A DNA stretch of 64,000 nucleotides from Bifidobacterium asteroides DSM 20089. GTDB taxonomy: Bacteria > Actinomycetota > Actinomycetes > Actinomycetales > Bifidobacteriaceae. Where the stretch lies: positions 1-64,000 of the forward strand of contig NZ_CP017696.1 of assembly GCF_002715865.1 (NCBI RefSeq), given 5' to 3'. A program made the translations under genes and the position numbers. Below the pieces are notes generated by a model. The model was not told where the DNA came from and ran no database searches. It saw nothing but the letters and a program-made list of their open reading frames with translations. Shown here piece after piece: positions 36,926 to 45,520 of the stretch (positions are counted from its first letter, which is position 1; each line of letters opens with the position of its first letter).

Positions 36926-38548
36926 ATGAGTTCGTTCGGGAAACACAGGTTCAGGAACCGTCTGGTGGCCATAGGGGCCATGACGATGGCCATGTCGATG
37001 ATGCTGGCCGGTTGCGGCGGTTCCAAGGAGCCCACCACCAATGCCCAGGGCCAGCCGATCATCACGATAGCCGTAGCCAAGCACCCTCTGACCAAGAAGA
37101 TATCCAAGATGAAGTGGCCCAAGCAGCTGGAGAAGGAGTGTGGCTGCGAAATCCATTGGCAGGAGGCGAGCTCGGACTGGGACCAGAAGAAGCAGGCCAT
37201 GCTGGCGGCCGGCGATGTGCCCGACCTCATTCTCAAGGGGATCAACCTGGCGGACATAGCCACTTATAGCACGCTCTTCGAGGATCTGAGCCAGGACCTG
37301 GACAAGATGCCGAATGTCAAGAAGATGTTCAATACCGACCCCACGGCCAAGCAGGTGGTCTCCATGCCGGACGGGAAGATCTACATCCTGCCCGCCGTCA
37401 AGAAGGGTATCTGGCCCAAGGCCGTCAGCCACATGTACATCAACAAGCAGTGGCTGGACACGCTGGGCCTGAAGGTGCCGACCACCTGGGATGAGCTTGA
37501 GGAGGTGCTCAAGGCCTTCAAGACCAAGGACCCCAATGGGAACGGGCAGGCCGACGAGATCCCCTTTGACTTCCAGTCTCCCGGTACCGGGGGTTTCGGT
37601 GACTATCAGCCGACCCTCCTGCTGGGGAGCCTGGGCATCGTGACCTCGGTAGGTGGCGGCCAGGGCTTCTATGCCGACAAGGGCAAGGTCAAGTCCTTCC
37701 TGACCGATGACCGTTACAAGGAACTGATCCAGTACCTCAACAGGCTCTGGGGGGAGGGGTTGATCGCCAAGGACGCCTTCACCCACGACTACTCCAAGTC
37801 CCAGTCCACCGCACGCGGCCAGGGCGATAAGGCCAAGATCGGCTTCACCTGGGGGTGGACGGCCTCCGACCGCTTTGGCGACAAGTTGGCCGGTCAGTAT
37901 GTGGCCATGCCCCAGCTGAAGGCCAAGGCCGATCAGAACCCGGATGAGTTGGTCTATGACACCCAGGGGGACCGGTTGGACTACAGCGAGTTCGCGCTTG
38001 TGGTCTCGGCCAAGAGCAAGAACAAGGAGACCGCCATCAAGGTGGCTAATGCCTTCTATGGGCAGGACATGTCCCTGCAGATGCTCTGGGGTGATCTGGG
38101 CACGGATGTGCAGAAGACAGGGCCGGACTCCTATAAGGTCCTGCCGCCTGCTGACTCCACCAAGGACCCCTCCACCTGGAAGTGGACGGAGACCCTGGCT
38201 GATGACTCTCCCTACTGGATACGTCCGAATCTCAAGATCGAGCTGCCGGCGGATCTCGAGGAGGTCAAGGGCCAGGAGCAGCCCCTTGAGCCGGCCTTGG
38301 CCCATGTGGACCCCAAGTTGGATGTCATCCCGGGTGCCCTCAAGTATTCCTCCGAGGACCAGACCACCATGCAGAACAACAACACGACCCTGATGAACAC
38401 CGCCATGACCAAGTTCGCCCAGTGGGTGACCAAGGGTGGTGTGGACCAGGAGTGGGACAACTATGTGGAGACCCTGAAAAAGGCCAATTTGGATCAGAAC
38501 ATCAAGTTGGTGCAGAAGGCCTACGACCAGTACTACTCCAAGAACTGA
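36926..38548 (+). CDS. Oligosaccharide-binding lipoprotein (ABC transporter)
   Basis: 540 residues. The signal peptide ends in the lipobox MLAGC (about residue 28), so the protein is tethered to the outer face of the membrane. A family-1-type solute-binding fold follows, with the EF-hand-like TKDPNGNGQADEIPFDF calcium-loop motif common in LipO-like proteins and WDELEEVLKAF. AGGAGGAG precedes ATG 36926. As last gene of the operon it delivers substrate to the two permeases. Regulation through the operator at 33978 would link it to the arabinan-type hydrolases. The substrate is inferred. Confidence 0.9.
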   Translation: MSSFGKHRFRNRLVAIGAMTMAMSMMLAGCGGSKEPTTNAQGQPIITIAVAKHPLTKKISKMKWPKQLEKECGCEIHWQEASSDWDQKKQAMLAAGDVPDLILKGINLADIATYSTLFEDLSQDLDKMPNVKKMFNTDPTAKQVVSMPDGKIYILPAVKKGIWPKAVSHMYINKQWLDTLGLKVPTTWDELEEVLKAFKTKDPNGNGQADEIPFDFQSPGTGGFGDYQPTLLLGSLGIVTSVGGGQGFYADKGKVKSFLTDDRYKELIQYLNRLWGEGLIAKDAFTHDYSKSQSTARGQGDKAKIGFTWGWTASDRFGDKLAGQYVAMPQLKAKADQNPDELVYDTQGDRLDYSEFALVVSAKSKNKETAIKVANAFYGQDMSLQMLWGDLGTDVQKTGPDSYKVLPPADSTKDPSTWKWTETLADDSPYWIRPNLKIELPADLEEVKGQEQPLEPALAHVDPKLDVIPGALKYSSEDQTTMQNNNTTLMNTAMTKFAQWVTKGGVDQEWDNYVETLKKANLDQNIKLVQKAYDQYYSKN

Positions 38549-38840
38549 CGGATGCAGGCGTACCCTGGGGTCCTCCAGTGATTCAAGGAGAGTCCCCAGG
38601 GTCCGTCGGACCCCGGGGCCACCAACTACACGATATGGTCCCTGGGAGGGCCGATGAGGCGGCCGGGTTGGCGACAAACCGCCGTCTGAGTTCAGGGCTG
38701 CCTCAGACCATCCGTCAAAGCTCGGCTGTTTCTGTACACGGGTCTATGGCCGTCAATAGTCCGGATTCTCCGGTTCTTTTCTGGTTCCCCTCCGGTTGGA
38801 CACTACCTATCCGATGCAGACTGAGGGCATGCATGGCATT

Positions 38841-38863
38841 CCCCCCCCCCCCCCCAAAAAAAA
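38841..38863. repeat. C15-A8 double homopolymer
   Basis: Fifteen C followed directly by eight A, in non-coding DNA between the lipoprotein gene and the metG remnant. Confidence 0.95.
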
Positions 38864-38969
38864 GGCTGTCGGATTCACGGAACAGGGGGGCTGCCCGCCG
38901 GGCTCTGCCTTCTCCCGGTGGGTTGCCCTCTTGCGCCATTGGCCGACTGCCAGCGTTTTTGCTGGAGTG

Positions 38970-39212
38970 GTCATGACCGGCAATCTTGGGAAGGTGATCC
39001 AGGAGCTCTTCCGCCAGTACCGGGGCCAACCTGGCTTTGCTGAAGACCCGCAGCGCCTGGCGCAGCAATGTGCTCAACTTCTCCCTGGGGCTGTTCAAGG
39101 AGGTCAAGCCGCGGGTCATCACGCGCGACATCGACTGGGGCATTCCCGTACCCGTGGACGGCTGGGTCGATGCCGTCATCGGCTATTTGTCGGCATCCAT
39201 CGAATGGGCTCT
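38970..39212 (+). pseudogene. metG: Internal fragment of methionyl-tRNA synthetase gene
   Basis: This segment closely matches 43710-44232 of the intact metG, including [31 protein letters not shown] and [13 protein letters not shown]. Relative to metG it lacks two internal blocks: 255 bases between copies of GCCAA (43760 and 44015), and 33 bases between copies of CGA (44158 and 44191). It also has a one-base insertion near 39020 that shifts the frame. Start, HIGH region, KMSKS loop and 3' half are absent. It lies 4.5 kb upstream of the real gene in the same orientation. Confidence 0.9.
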
Positions 39213-39391
39213 GGTCTGAACTAAACGTTTTGGGCTGATCAGACGACTATAAAACCCAGGAGCGGATCTGGAAGGATTGCGGTCCGGGGTACGCGCAAAT
39301 CATCAGCGATCGAGCTGTCTGAGTATGACGGTATCCAAACGCTGTTGCAAGGCGGGTCGGGCATCCTTGTCCGACCCGCCTTGCCTTTGTC

Positions 39392-41137
39392 TTAGATCCA
39401 GCTGGACAGCCACATGTGCATGCGCCAGAAGTCATAGGGGATGGGCATGGCGGTCCATAGCGGGTAGAAGAAAGCTGAGGTCAGGCCCAGCAGGGTCAGG
39501 CCCATGATCATGGTCTGCCGGTAGAGGACGCTGTCCGAGTTCTGCCGTAGCCAGTTGGCCACATAGCAGATTGCCAGGATCATCCAGGGCAGGATGACGA
39601 TGGAGTAGAAGGTGAAGGTGGTCCGGTTCATGTATTGCATCCAGGGTAGCCAGCCGGCCAGCAAGCCTGCCAACACCCCCCAGATGCGCCAATCACCGTG
39701 CTTGACCACAACGGCGATGAAGATGGCCAGAATCACGCAGATGCTGCCCAGCCACCAGGTCAGGGGATTGCCCAGGGAGGTGACGGCGGCTACGCAGGGG
39801 GAGTCCTTGGCCAGTCCGCACAGGCCGGGGAAGCCCGTGATCTTCTGCCAGTAGAAGCTGGTGGGCCTGATCTGCAGGGGCCAGGTCAGGGGGTTGGCCA
39901 TGTATGGGTGGCGGGTATGCAGGGTGGTGTGGAAGTGCCACATCTGCCGGTGGTATTCAGCCAGGGACCGTAGCCCCTCAGGCAACCAGGTCAGACCCTG
40001 GCCAGGGTGCTGGGCCGCCCAATTGTGCATGAAGGAATCGCCGTGCAGGAACCATCCCGTCCAGGAGGCCAGATAGGTTCCCGCCCAGACGGGGATCATA
40101 AGCAAGGCCGCTGGCAGCCCGTCCCTGAACACTGCACTCTGCAGCCAGGATCCATACCCTGCCTGATGGCGCTCCCATCCGTCCCAGAGCACTGAAATCA
40201 GGGCGAAGACGGCGAAGAAGTAGGCCCCTGACCACTTGGTGCCGGTGGCCAGCCCCAGCAGCAGGGCGGCGCCGGTACGCCACCAGGACCAGGCGATGAA
40301 GGGGCCGGTAGTGGCCACGGGCAATTCGACACGGCTTTCCTGCCCTGGATGCCCCTGTGACTGAATGACCTTCACCCGGTAGTGCAGACGGAAGTCTGCC
40401 TGATCCTTGGCCCAGGATTGTCGCAGCCTGGCCCGAGCCCAATCCCGATGGCCCATCAGGCACAGCCAGGCTCCCAGGACGAAGATCATGATGAAGTTGT
40501 CCAGCAGACCGGTACGGCTCATGACGATGCCCAGACCGTCGATGGCCATGAGGAAGCCGGCTGTCAGGGCGATGGGCAGGTTGTGGAAGAGGCGCAGGGC
40601 GACACGGCATAGCAGCAGGATGGCGATGGTGCCGGCCAAGGCAGTGGCCACTCGCCAGGCGAAAGGATTGCCGGCTCCACCGAAGAGCTTGAGACCAAGG
40701 GCGATGCACCACTTGCCTACCGGTGGGTGGACCACGTATCCGGCCTGGGGCAGCCAGCCGCTGGTGTGTCCCTGGGCGAAGATCTGGTCTATGGGAAGAT
40801 CAAGCGGGCCGGCTGTTTTCGGCCAGTTGCGTGGCTCGCCGGTCATCAGCATGGTCCAGGCGTCTTTGACGTAATACGTCTCGTCGAAGACAATGGCGCG
40901 AGGACTACCCAGCCGCACAAACCGCAGAAGCCCGCCCAGAAGCGCCATAAGTATGCAGGCCAGCCAGCCGCTTTCCCGATGGGAGAGCCGGGGAATCCGG
41001 TCGATTCCTCTCTTGGTATGCTGACCTTTGGGCCCGCTGAAGATGGACAGCATGGCAGGGCGACCGGACCGGTGGGCGGCGTGCCTACCGTGTCTGGAGG
41101 AGCGATGCTGCGAAGAAAGCCCTACCAAAGATGTCAT
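39392..41137 (-). CDS. pmt: Protein O-mannosyltransferase (PMT, GT39)
   Basis: About 581 residues, multi-spanning. The catalytic first loop shows RAIVFDETYYVKDAW (the DE pair of GT39), then GYVVHPPVGKWCIALG, a large central loop and the C-terminal LPWMILAICYVANWLRQ and DFWRMHMWLSSW. It transfers mannose from polyprenyl-phosphate-mannose to Ser/Thr of exported proteins. The start is uncertain: ATG 41137 is used, ATG 41053 is possible. It is divergent from rsmI with almost no gap, the same arrangement as Rv1002c/Rv1003 in mycobacteria, known from established actinobacterial synteny. Confidence 0.88.
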   Translation of the reverse strand: MTSLVGLSSQHRSSRHGRHAAHRSGRPAMLSIFSGPKGQHTKRGIDRIPRLSHRESGWLACILMALLGGLLRFVRLGSPRAIVFDETYYVKDAWTMLMTGEPRNWPKTAGPLDLPIDQIFAQGHTSGWLPQAGYVVHPPVGKWCIALGLKLFGGAGNPFAWRVATALAGTIAILLLCRVALRLFHNLPIALTAGFLMAIDGLGIVMSRTGLLDNFIMIFVLGAWLCLMGHRDWARARLRQSWAKDQADFRLHYRVKVIQSQGHPGQESRVELPVATTGPFIAWSWWRTGAALLLGLATGTKWSGAYFFAVFALISVLWDGWERHQAGYGSWLQSAVFRDGLPAALLMIPVWAGTYLASWTGWFLHGDSFMHNWAAQHPGQGLTWLPEGLRSLAEYHRQMWHFHTTLHTRHPYMANPLTWPLQIRPTSFYWQKITGFPGLCGLAKDSPCVAAVTSLGNPLTWWLGSICVILAIFIAVVVKHGDWRIWGVLAGLLAGWLPWMQYMNRTTFTFYSIVILPWMILAICYVANWLRQNSDSVLYRQTMIMGLTLLGLTSAFFYPLWTAMPIPYDFWRMHMWLSSWI

Positions 41138-41165
41138 CACCCCTAGATTAGGCCATACTAAAGGC

Positions 41166-42128
41166 ATGAGCAGCATGAATGGCCGGAGCGATGGACATAC
41201 ACCGGGCGGAGAAAGTCATGAGGAGACGATTTCGTCGGGTGTTTCACGTGGAACAGTGGTGCTGGCGGCCACGCCAATAGGCAATGTTGGCGATGCCTCG
41301 ACACGCTTGGTGGAGCTCCTGCAGTCGGCGGACCTGGTGGCTGCGGAGGACACGCGGCGGCTCTATGATCTGGCCAACCGGTTGGGGGTGCGCGTAGGCG
41401 GCAGGGTGTTGGCTTATCACGATCACAACGAGCGGCGAATGGCTGATCCCATCCTGGACCAGGTTCGCGACGGAGCCTGTGCGCTGGTGGTTTCGGATGC
41501 TGGCATGCCCACCATCAACGATCCGGGCATGGCCATCGTCAGGCGGGCCATCGAACGAGGCATACCGGTCACCTGTGCGCCCGGCCCCAGCGCCGTGCTG
41601 GATGCCCTGGCCCTCTCCGGTCTGCCCACTGACCGCTTCTGTTACGAGGGGTTTCTTCCCCGCCGACACCAGGAACGGCTGCGGCATCTGCGCACCCTGC
41701 GCAGCGAGGAGCGGACCATGGTCTTCTACGAAACGCCCCACCGCATTGATCAGGCTATGCAGGACCTTCAGGAGGTCTTCGGCCCCGACCGGCTCATGGC
41801 CCTCTGCCGGGAGTTGACCAAGGAGCATGAGCAGATCCGGCGGGGCACCATCGGCGACATTGTGCGCTCCCTTCAGGAGGATCCTCCCAGGGGCGAGATG
41901 GTCCTGGTCGTGGCCGGTGCTTCCGCCCTGGAAGCCAGACGCAACGATCCGGATGCCATGGATGACCGGCAGCTGGCAGTCCTGGCTCGTGACCTGGCCC
42001 GATCCGAGGGCCTGCGGCTCAAGGAGGCCATCGCCAGGATAGCTGTCGAGCATCCCCTGGCCGATGGCAGCCTGCCCAATCGCAAAAGGATTTATGCCTT
42101 GGCCGTTGAAGAGGATAAAGAGGACTGA
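41166..42128 (+). CDS. rsmI: 16S rRNA 2'-O-ribose C1402 methyltransferase RsmI
   Basis: 320 residues from ATG 41166. Motifs of the family are VVLAATPIGNVGDASTRLVE, AAEDTRRLYDLANRLG, VSDAGMPTINDPG, APGPSAVLDALALSGLP, FLPRR, FYETPHR and CRELTKEHEQIRRGTIGDI. RsmI uses S-adenosylmethionine to methylate the ribose of C1402 in the decoding centre. The N-terminal 25 residues are variable. The frame overlaps the end of the convergent hypothetical gene by 37 bases. Neighbours pmt and metG are the usual actinobacterial ones. Confidence 0.93.
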   Translation: MSSMNGRSDGHTPGGESHEETISSGVSRGTVVLAATPIGNVGDASTRLVELLQSADLVAAEDTRRLYDLANRLGVRVGGRVLAYHDHNERRMADPILDQVRDGACALVVSDAGMPTINDPGMAIVRRAIERGIPVTCAPGPSAVLDALALSGLPTDRFCYEGFLPRRHQERLRHLRTLRSEERTMVFYETPHRIDQAMQDLQEVFGPDRLMALCRELTKEHEQIRRGTIGDIVRSLQEDPPRGEMVLVVAGASALEARRNDPDAMDDRQLAVLARDLARSEGLRLKEAIARIAVEHPLADGSLPNRKRIYALAVEEDKED

Positions 42129-42553
42129 TTCCCTTTCCCCTCTTCCAGCAGTACCTCCAGTGCCCTGCGTACACCAGGCCCGCCCAGCTGGGAGACGGCC
42201 TCCAGCAAGGCTGGCGAGGCGGCGGGATTGGCTACCAGCCATCGACGCAGCCGGGGCTCTTCCCGGGCGATGGCCCAGAGGATGCTCGGATCGGTCTCGG
42301 GGTCTGTGGCCATCAAGGCCGTTGGCACCAGGGGAGGCTCTGGTGGTGAGGCGTGCACCTGGGCCATTGGTTCCAGGCTATAAGGCTCGTCTTGGCTCAA
42401 ATTGTCTTCTGCCGCGAGGTGCGACCGGTTACTGAGGGCGGTCATGAGTTGGGCCATGCGTTCAGCGGCGGAGAATCCACGGCGGCCCCGATTCCGTTCC
42501 CGGTGTCGAAGATGGCCATGCCAGCGTCGGTCACCCCTCATCTCCTGATTCAT
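42092..42553 (-). CDS. Variant leucine-rich-repeat (LRV) type small protein
   Basis: 153 residues. The C-terminal half (DPSILWAIAREEPRLRRWLV, NPAASPALLEAVSQLGG, VRRALEVLLEE) shows the spaced helical pattern annotated as variant leucine-rich repeat in actinobacteria. The N-terminal third is basic and probably disordered. The start ATG (42551-42553) overlaps the stop of the upstream gene as ATGA, so translation is coupled. It converges on rsmI with a 37-base overlap. Function is unknown; a protein-binding role is a guess. Confidence 0.6.
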   Translation of the reverse strand: MNQEMRGDRRWHGHLRHRERNRGRRGFSAAERMAQLMTALSNRSHLAAEDNLSQDEPYSLEPMAQVHASPPEPPLVPTALMATDPETDPSILWAIAREEPRLRRWLVANPAASPALLEAVSQLGGPGVRRALEVLLEEGKGNQSSLSSSTAKA

Positions 42554-43284
42554 AGAATCGCCCTGAGTCGTCTTATGGTCTCCAGTCCTTGGGCGTGGCC
42601 AGGCCAGCGCGGATTGGAGGATAGAAGTTCCTCGCAGGATCCACAGCTGACCTGATACCGCTCCATGAGCTCATGCAAAACCGCCATGGTCTCCTCCCCG
42701 TTGCATTGGCCCGAAGAATCGCAGGCCAGATCACAGGCCGTCCAGAGCGGCGAAGTCACCCAGAGCTTCCCAAGCTTCATCAGGTAACGGGCATCCAGCT
42801 GGCGCTGGTGGGGCCGCAGAGGCCTGCCGTGAACCGGAGTGCGAAAGTGGGAGTTGGAGATGATGTCCAGCGTATCGGGGAATTGGCCGTTGATCCATAT
42901 CCAGAGCGCCAGCCCGCCGCATGCCGCTGCACCGTATGGGACCATGGGCGTGACGATGGAGGCGCGACCGTAGAGTCCCTCCGCCTGTTCGTTCAGGTAG
43001 CAGCAGGATTGGTCCAGACAGGTCACGATTCCTTCATTCACCAGCAGGCTAAGACTGAGCGGACCGGGCAGATCCTCAGTTCGGATCAGACTGGGCAGCG
43101 GTTCGGGTTCAGGGGCTGGGGCCGCCAATTCGGGAGTAGTCGGACGGCCGCGGGTGTGTGTCGGCGCTGCCCCGGCTTGTAGTGGTCGACTTGGCGGCTT
43201 GGTAGTAGCTCTAGGGGGGCGGCTGGCGCCAAGGGCACTGGTAGGCGTCCACGTCGCTCCCCCGAGCGCGTGTTCTCGATTCAT
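42550..43284 (-). CDS. Hypothetical protein with AbiEi/DUF559-like signature
   Basis: 244 residues from ATG 43284. A Pro/Arg/Thr-rich N-terminus precedes an ordered part with VHGRPLRPHQRQLDARYLMK and LWVTSPLWTACDLACD. The second segment resembles the VTSPxRTxxDLAR signature of proteins annotated as AbiEi-antitoxin-like or DUF559-associated in actinobacteria. Five clustered cysteines (CLDQSCC; CDLACDSSGQC; CGSC) are unusual. No toxin partner is adjacent. The identification is weak; I treat it as a conserved-hypothetical candidate coupled to the downstream LRV gene. Confidence 0.55.
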   Translation of the reverse strand: MNREHALGGATWTPTSALGASRPPRATTKPPSRPLQAGAAPTHTRGRPTTPELAAPAPEPEPLPSLIRTEDLPGPLSLSLLVNEGIVTCLDQSCCYLNEQAEGLYGRASIVTPMVPYGAAACGGLALWIWINGQFPDTLDIISNSHFRTPVHGRPLRPHQRQLDARYLMKLGKLWVTSPLWTACDLACDSSGQCNGEETMAVLHELMERYQVSCGSCEELLSSNPRWPGHAQGLETIRRLRAIL

Positions 43285-43423
43285 GGTTCGACTGTAAATG
43301 GTTGTGCCCGGGTTTGCCTGAAGGAGGGCCAAAATTTGTGTACTTGTGGATAATTTCCTTGCTCGGCTGCAGTCCTGTGGACGAGCAGGGGGATTGTAGG
43401 CCTGAGTCGATAATCTTGCTGGT

Positions 43424-45295
43424 ATGAGTCATATCCTTGTTTCCGTCGCCTGGCCCTACGCGAATGGGCCCCGTCACATCGGCCACGTCGCTGGGTTCGG
43501 CGTCCCCTCGGACGTCTATGCACGCTACGAACGCATGAAGGGCAATGATGTCCTTATGGTTTCGGGGACTGACGAGCACGGCACTCCCATTCTTGTGGAG
43601 GCCGATGCCGAAGGAGTGGGCCCCCAGGAGATCGCCGATCGCTACAACCGGGTCATTGTCAAGGATTTGTGTGATCTGGGGCTCAGCTATGACCTTTTCA
43701 CCAGGACCACGACCGGCAATCATGAGAAGGTGGTCCAGGAGCTCTTCCGCCAGTGCCGGGCCAATGGTTACATCTATGAGGGCCAGCAGAAGGTGGCTAT
43801 CTCGCCTTCCACCGGCCGAACCCTGCCGGACCGCTATATCGAGGGGACCTGCCCCATCTGTGGCGCCGATGGCGCTCGTGGCGACCAGTGCGACAACTGC
43901 GGCAACGAGCTGGATCCGGACGAGCTGATCAACCCTGTGTCCAAGATCAATGGGGAGACGCCACGGTTTGAGGAGTCCAAGCACTTCTTCCTGGATCTTC
44001 CCGCTCTGGCCGAGGCCAACCTGGCTTGGCTGAAGACCCGCAGGGGCTGGCGCAGCAACGTGCTCAACTTCTCCTTGGGGCTGTTCAAGGAGGTCAAGCC
44101 CAGGGCCATCACGCGCGACATCGACTGGGGCATTCCCGTGCCTGTGGACGGCTGGGTCGACGACCCTAACAAGAAGCTCTATGTCTGGTTCGATGCCGTC
44201 ATCGGCTACCTGTCGGCATCCATCGAATGGGCCCGCCGTCAGGGCGATCCCGAGGCCTGGCGCAAGTGGTGGAACGACCCCAAAGCCCTGGGCTACTACT
44301 TCATGGGCAAGGACAACATCACCTTCCACTCGCAGATCTGGCCCTCGGAGATTCTTGCATACAACGGCCAGGGCTCCAAGGGCGGGCAGCCGGGAGCCTA
44401 CGGCGAGCTCAACCTGCCTGAGCAGGTGGTGGCCAGCGAGTTCATGACCATGGAGGGCAAGAAGTTCAGCTCGTCCAGGGGCATCGTCATCTATGTGAAG
44501 GACATCCTGGCACGCTATCCGGTCGATGCAGTCCGCTACTACATTTCCATCGCCGGACCGGAGACCTCGGACTCGGACTTCACCTGGGCGGAGTTCGTCC
44601 GGCACAACAACGAGGAGCTGGCCGCCTCCTGGGGCAACCTGGTCAATCGCGTGGCCAACCTGCTCAACAAGGACTTCGGCAGTATCCCCGCCGTCGAGCA
44701 ATCCTGGCTGACCGAGGAGGATGGTGCCCTGCTGGATCGCAGCCTGCAGGCCTTCGATACTGTAGGATCCTTGATCGAGCACCATCGTCAGAAGGCCGCC
44801 CTGGTCGAGGCCATGGCTCTGGTGGGTGACATCAACAAGTACATCTCTGCCCAGGAGCCCTGGAAAATTAAGGATGACCAGAATCGACTGGCTGCCGTTC
44901 TGCATACTGCCGCCCAGGCCGTACTGGATGCCAACACGATGTTGGCTCCCTTCCTGCCCCATGCCTCTCAGCAGGTCTGGGAGACCATGGGCGGCAAGGG
45001 CACCTTCTCGCCCCTGCCCCGTGTCGAGGAGGTTGACGACCTGGATCGGTCCGACTTCCACTATCCCATCATCACCGGCGACTACCGGCTGGGGGAGACG
45101 GTCCATCCTTGGGCGCGCGAGCCCCTCAGGGATGGCACGCCGATCGATCGACCCACACCTATCTTCCCCCGCATTCCCAAGGAGGCCGTGCAGGAAGAGC
45201 TGGACCGCTTCCAGGAGCAGCTTGACCGCCGCAAAGCCAAGGAGCGCGCCCGGTTCGAGGCTGAGCAGGCCAAGCTGGGTGATCAGGGTAAGTAA
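43424..45295 (+). CDS. metG: Methionyl-tRNA synthetase
   Basis: 623 residues. The HIGH motif is in [19 protein letters not shown], a zinc knuckle in [20 protein letters not shown], and the KMSKS-equivalent loop is [10 protein letters not shown]. The anticodon-binding helical domain follows and there is no C-terminal tRNA-binding appendix. It charges tRNA-Met and is essential. A well-formed terminator lies at 45460. A deletion-scarred fragment of the same gene sits 4.5 kb upstream. Confidence 0.96.
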   Translation: MSHILVSVAWPYANGPRHIGHVAGFGVPSDVYARYERMKGNDVLMVSGTDEHGTPILVEADAEGVGPQEIADRYNRVIVKDLCDLGLSYDLFTRTTTGNHEKVVQELFRQCRANGYIYEGQQKVAISPSTGRTLPDRYIEGTCPICGADGARGDQCDNCGNELDPDELINPVSKINGETPRFEESKHFFLDLPALAEANLAWLKTRRGWRSNVLNFSLGLFKEVKPRAITRDIDWGIPVPVDGWVDDPNKKLYVWFDAVIGYLSASIEWARRQGDPEAWRKWWNDPKALGYYFMGKDNITFHSQIWPSEILAYNGQGSKGGQPGAYGELNLPEQVVASEFMTMEGKKFSSSRGIVIYVKDILARYPVDAVRYYISIAGPETSDSDFTWAEFVRHNNEELAASWGNLVNRVANLLNKDFGSIPAVEQSWLTEEDGALLDRSLQAFDTVGSLIEHHRQKAALVEAMALVGDINKYISAQEPWKIKDDQNRLAAVLHTAAQAVLDANTMLAPFLPHASQQVWETMGGKGTFSPLPRVEEVDDLDRSDFHYPIITGDYRLGETVHPWAREPLRDGTPIDRPTPIFPRIPKEAVQEELDRFQEQLDRRKAKERARFEAEQAKLGDQGK

Positions 45296-45459
45296 CAGTC
45301 GACACGCCTGGGACGACATCCGTGATTCACAGAAAACTTTGAGGTTTTCAGGCACTTCCTCCAAGGTAGCGCTGGTTATATTTGTTCTGTCGGTTGAGGT
45401 ACTGGCCGATGGGGGTCATGCGGCCCCGATAACTGAACCCCTTCTTCTCTCTCTTCTCG

Positions 45460-45484
45460 CCCGGCGGTTCTCAGAACCGCCGGG
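45460..45484 (+). terminator. Rho-independent terminator after metG
   Basis: CCCGGCGGTT (45460-45469) and AACCGCCGGG (45475-45484) form a perfect 10-bp stem with a 5-base loop, followed by TTCTTTCG. It ends 36 bases before the next gene. Confidence 0.85.
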
Positions 45485-45520
45485 TTCTTTCGTCATGGAA
45501 GACTCATAGGATGAGAAACC

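Noticed and set aside
36086-38677. 863-codon open frame antisense to the YesL-like and lipoprotein genes
   Set aside because: Repetitive His/Gly/Leu/Pro composition typical of antisense frames; the plus-strand genes have ribosome sites, a signal peptide and family motifs.
26177-38863. Homopolymer runs as assembly filler characters
   Set aside because: Their lengths vary (7 to 17), one is exactly in frame within an intact gene, and flanking coding sequence continues on both sides; kept as probable real tracts, though read confirmation is needed.
43345-43353. TGTGGATAA, a perfect DnaA-box match upstream of metG
   Set aside because: A single box with no AT-rich unwinding region, no cluster and no dnaA/dnaN genes; not evidence for an origin.
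43211-45364. 717-codon open frame antisense to metG
   Set aside because: Shadow of a high-GC gene on the other strand; metG carries all synthetase motifs and the antisense product has none.
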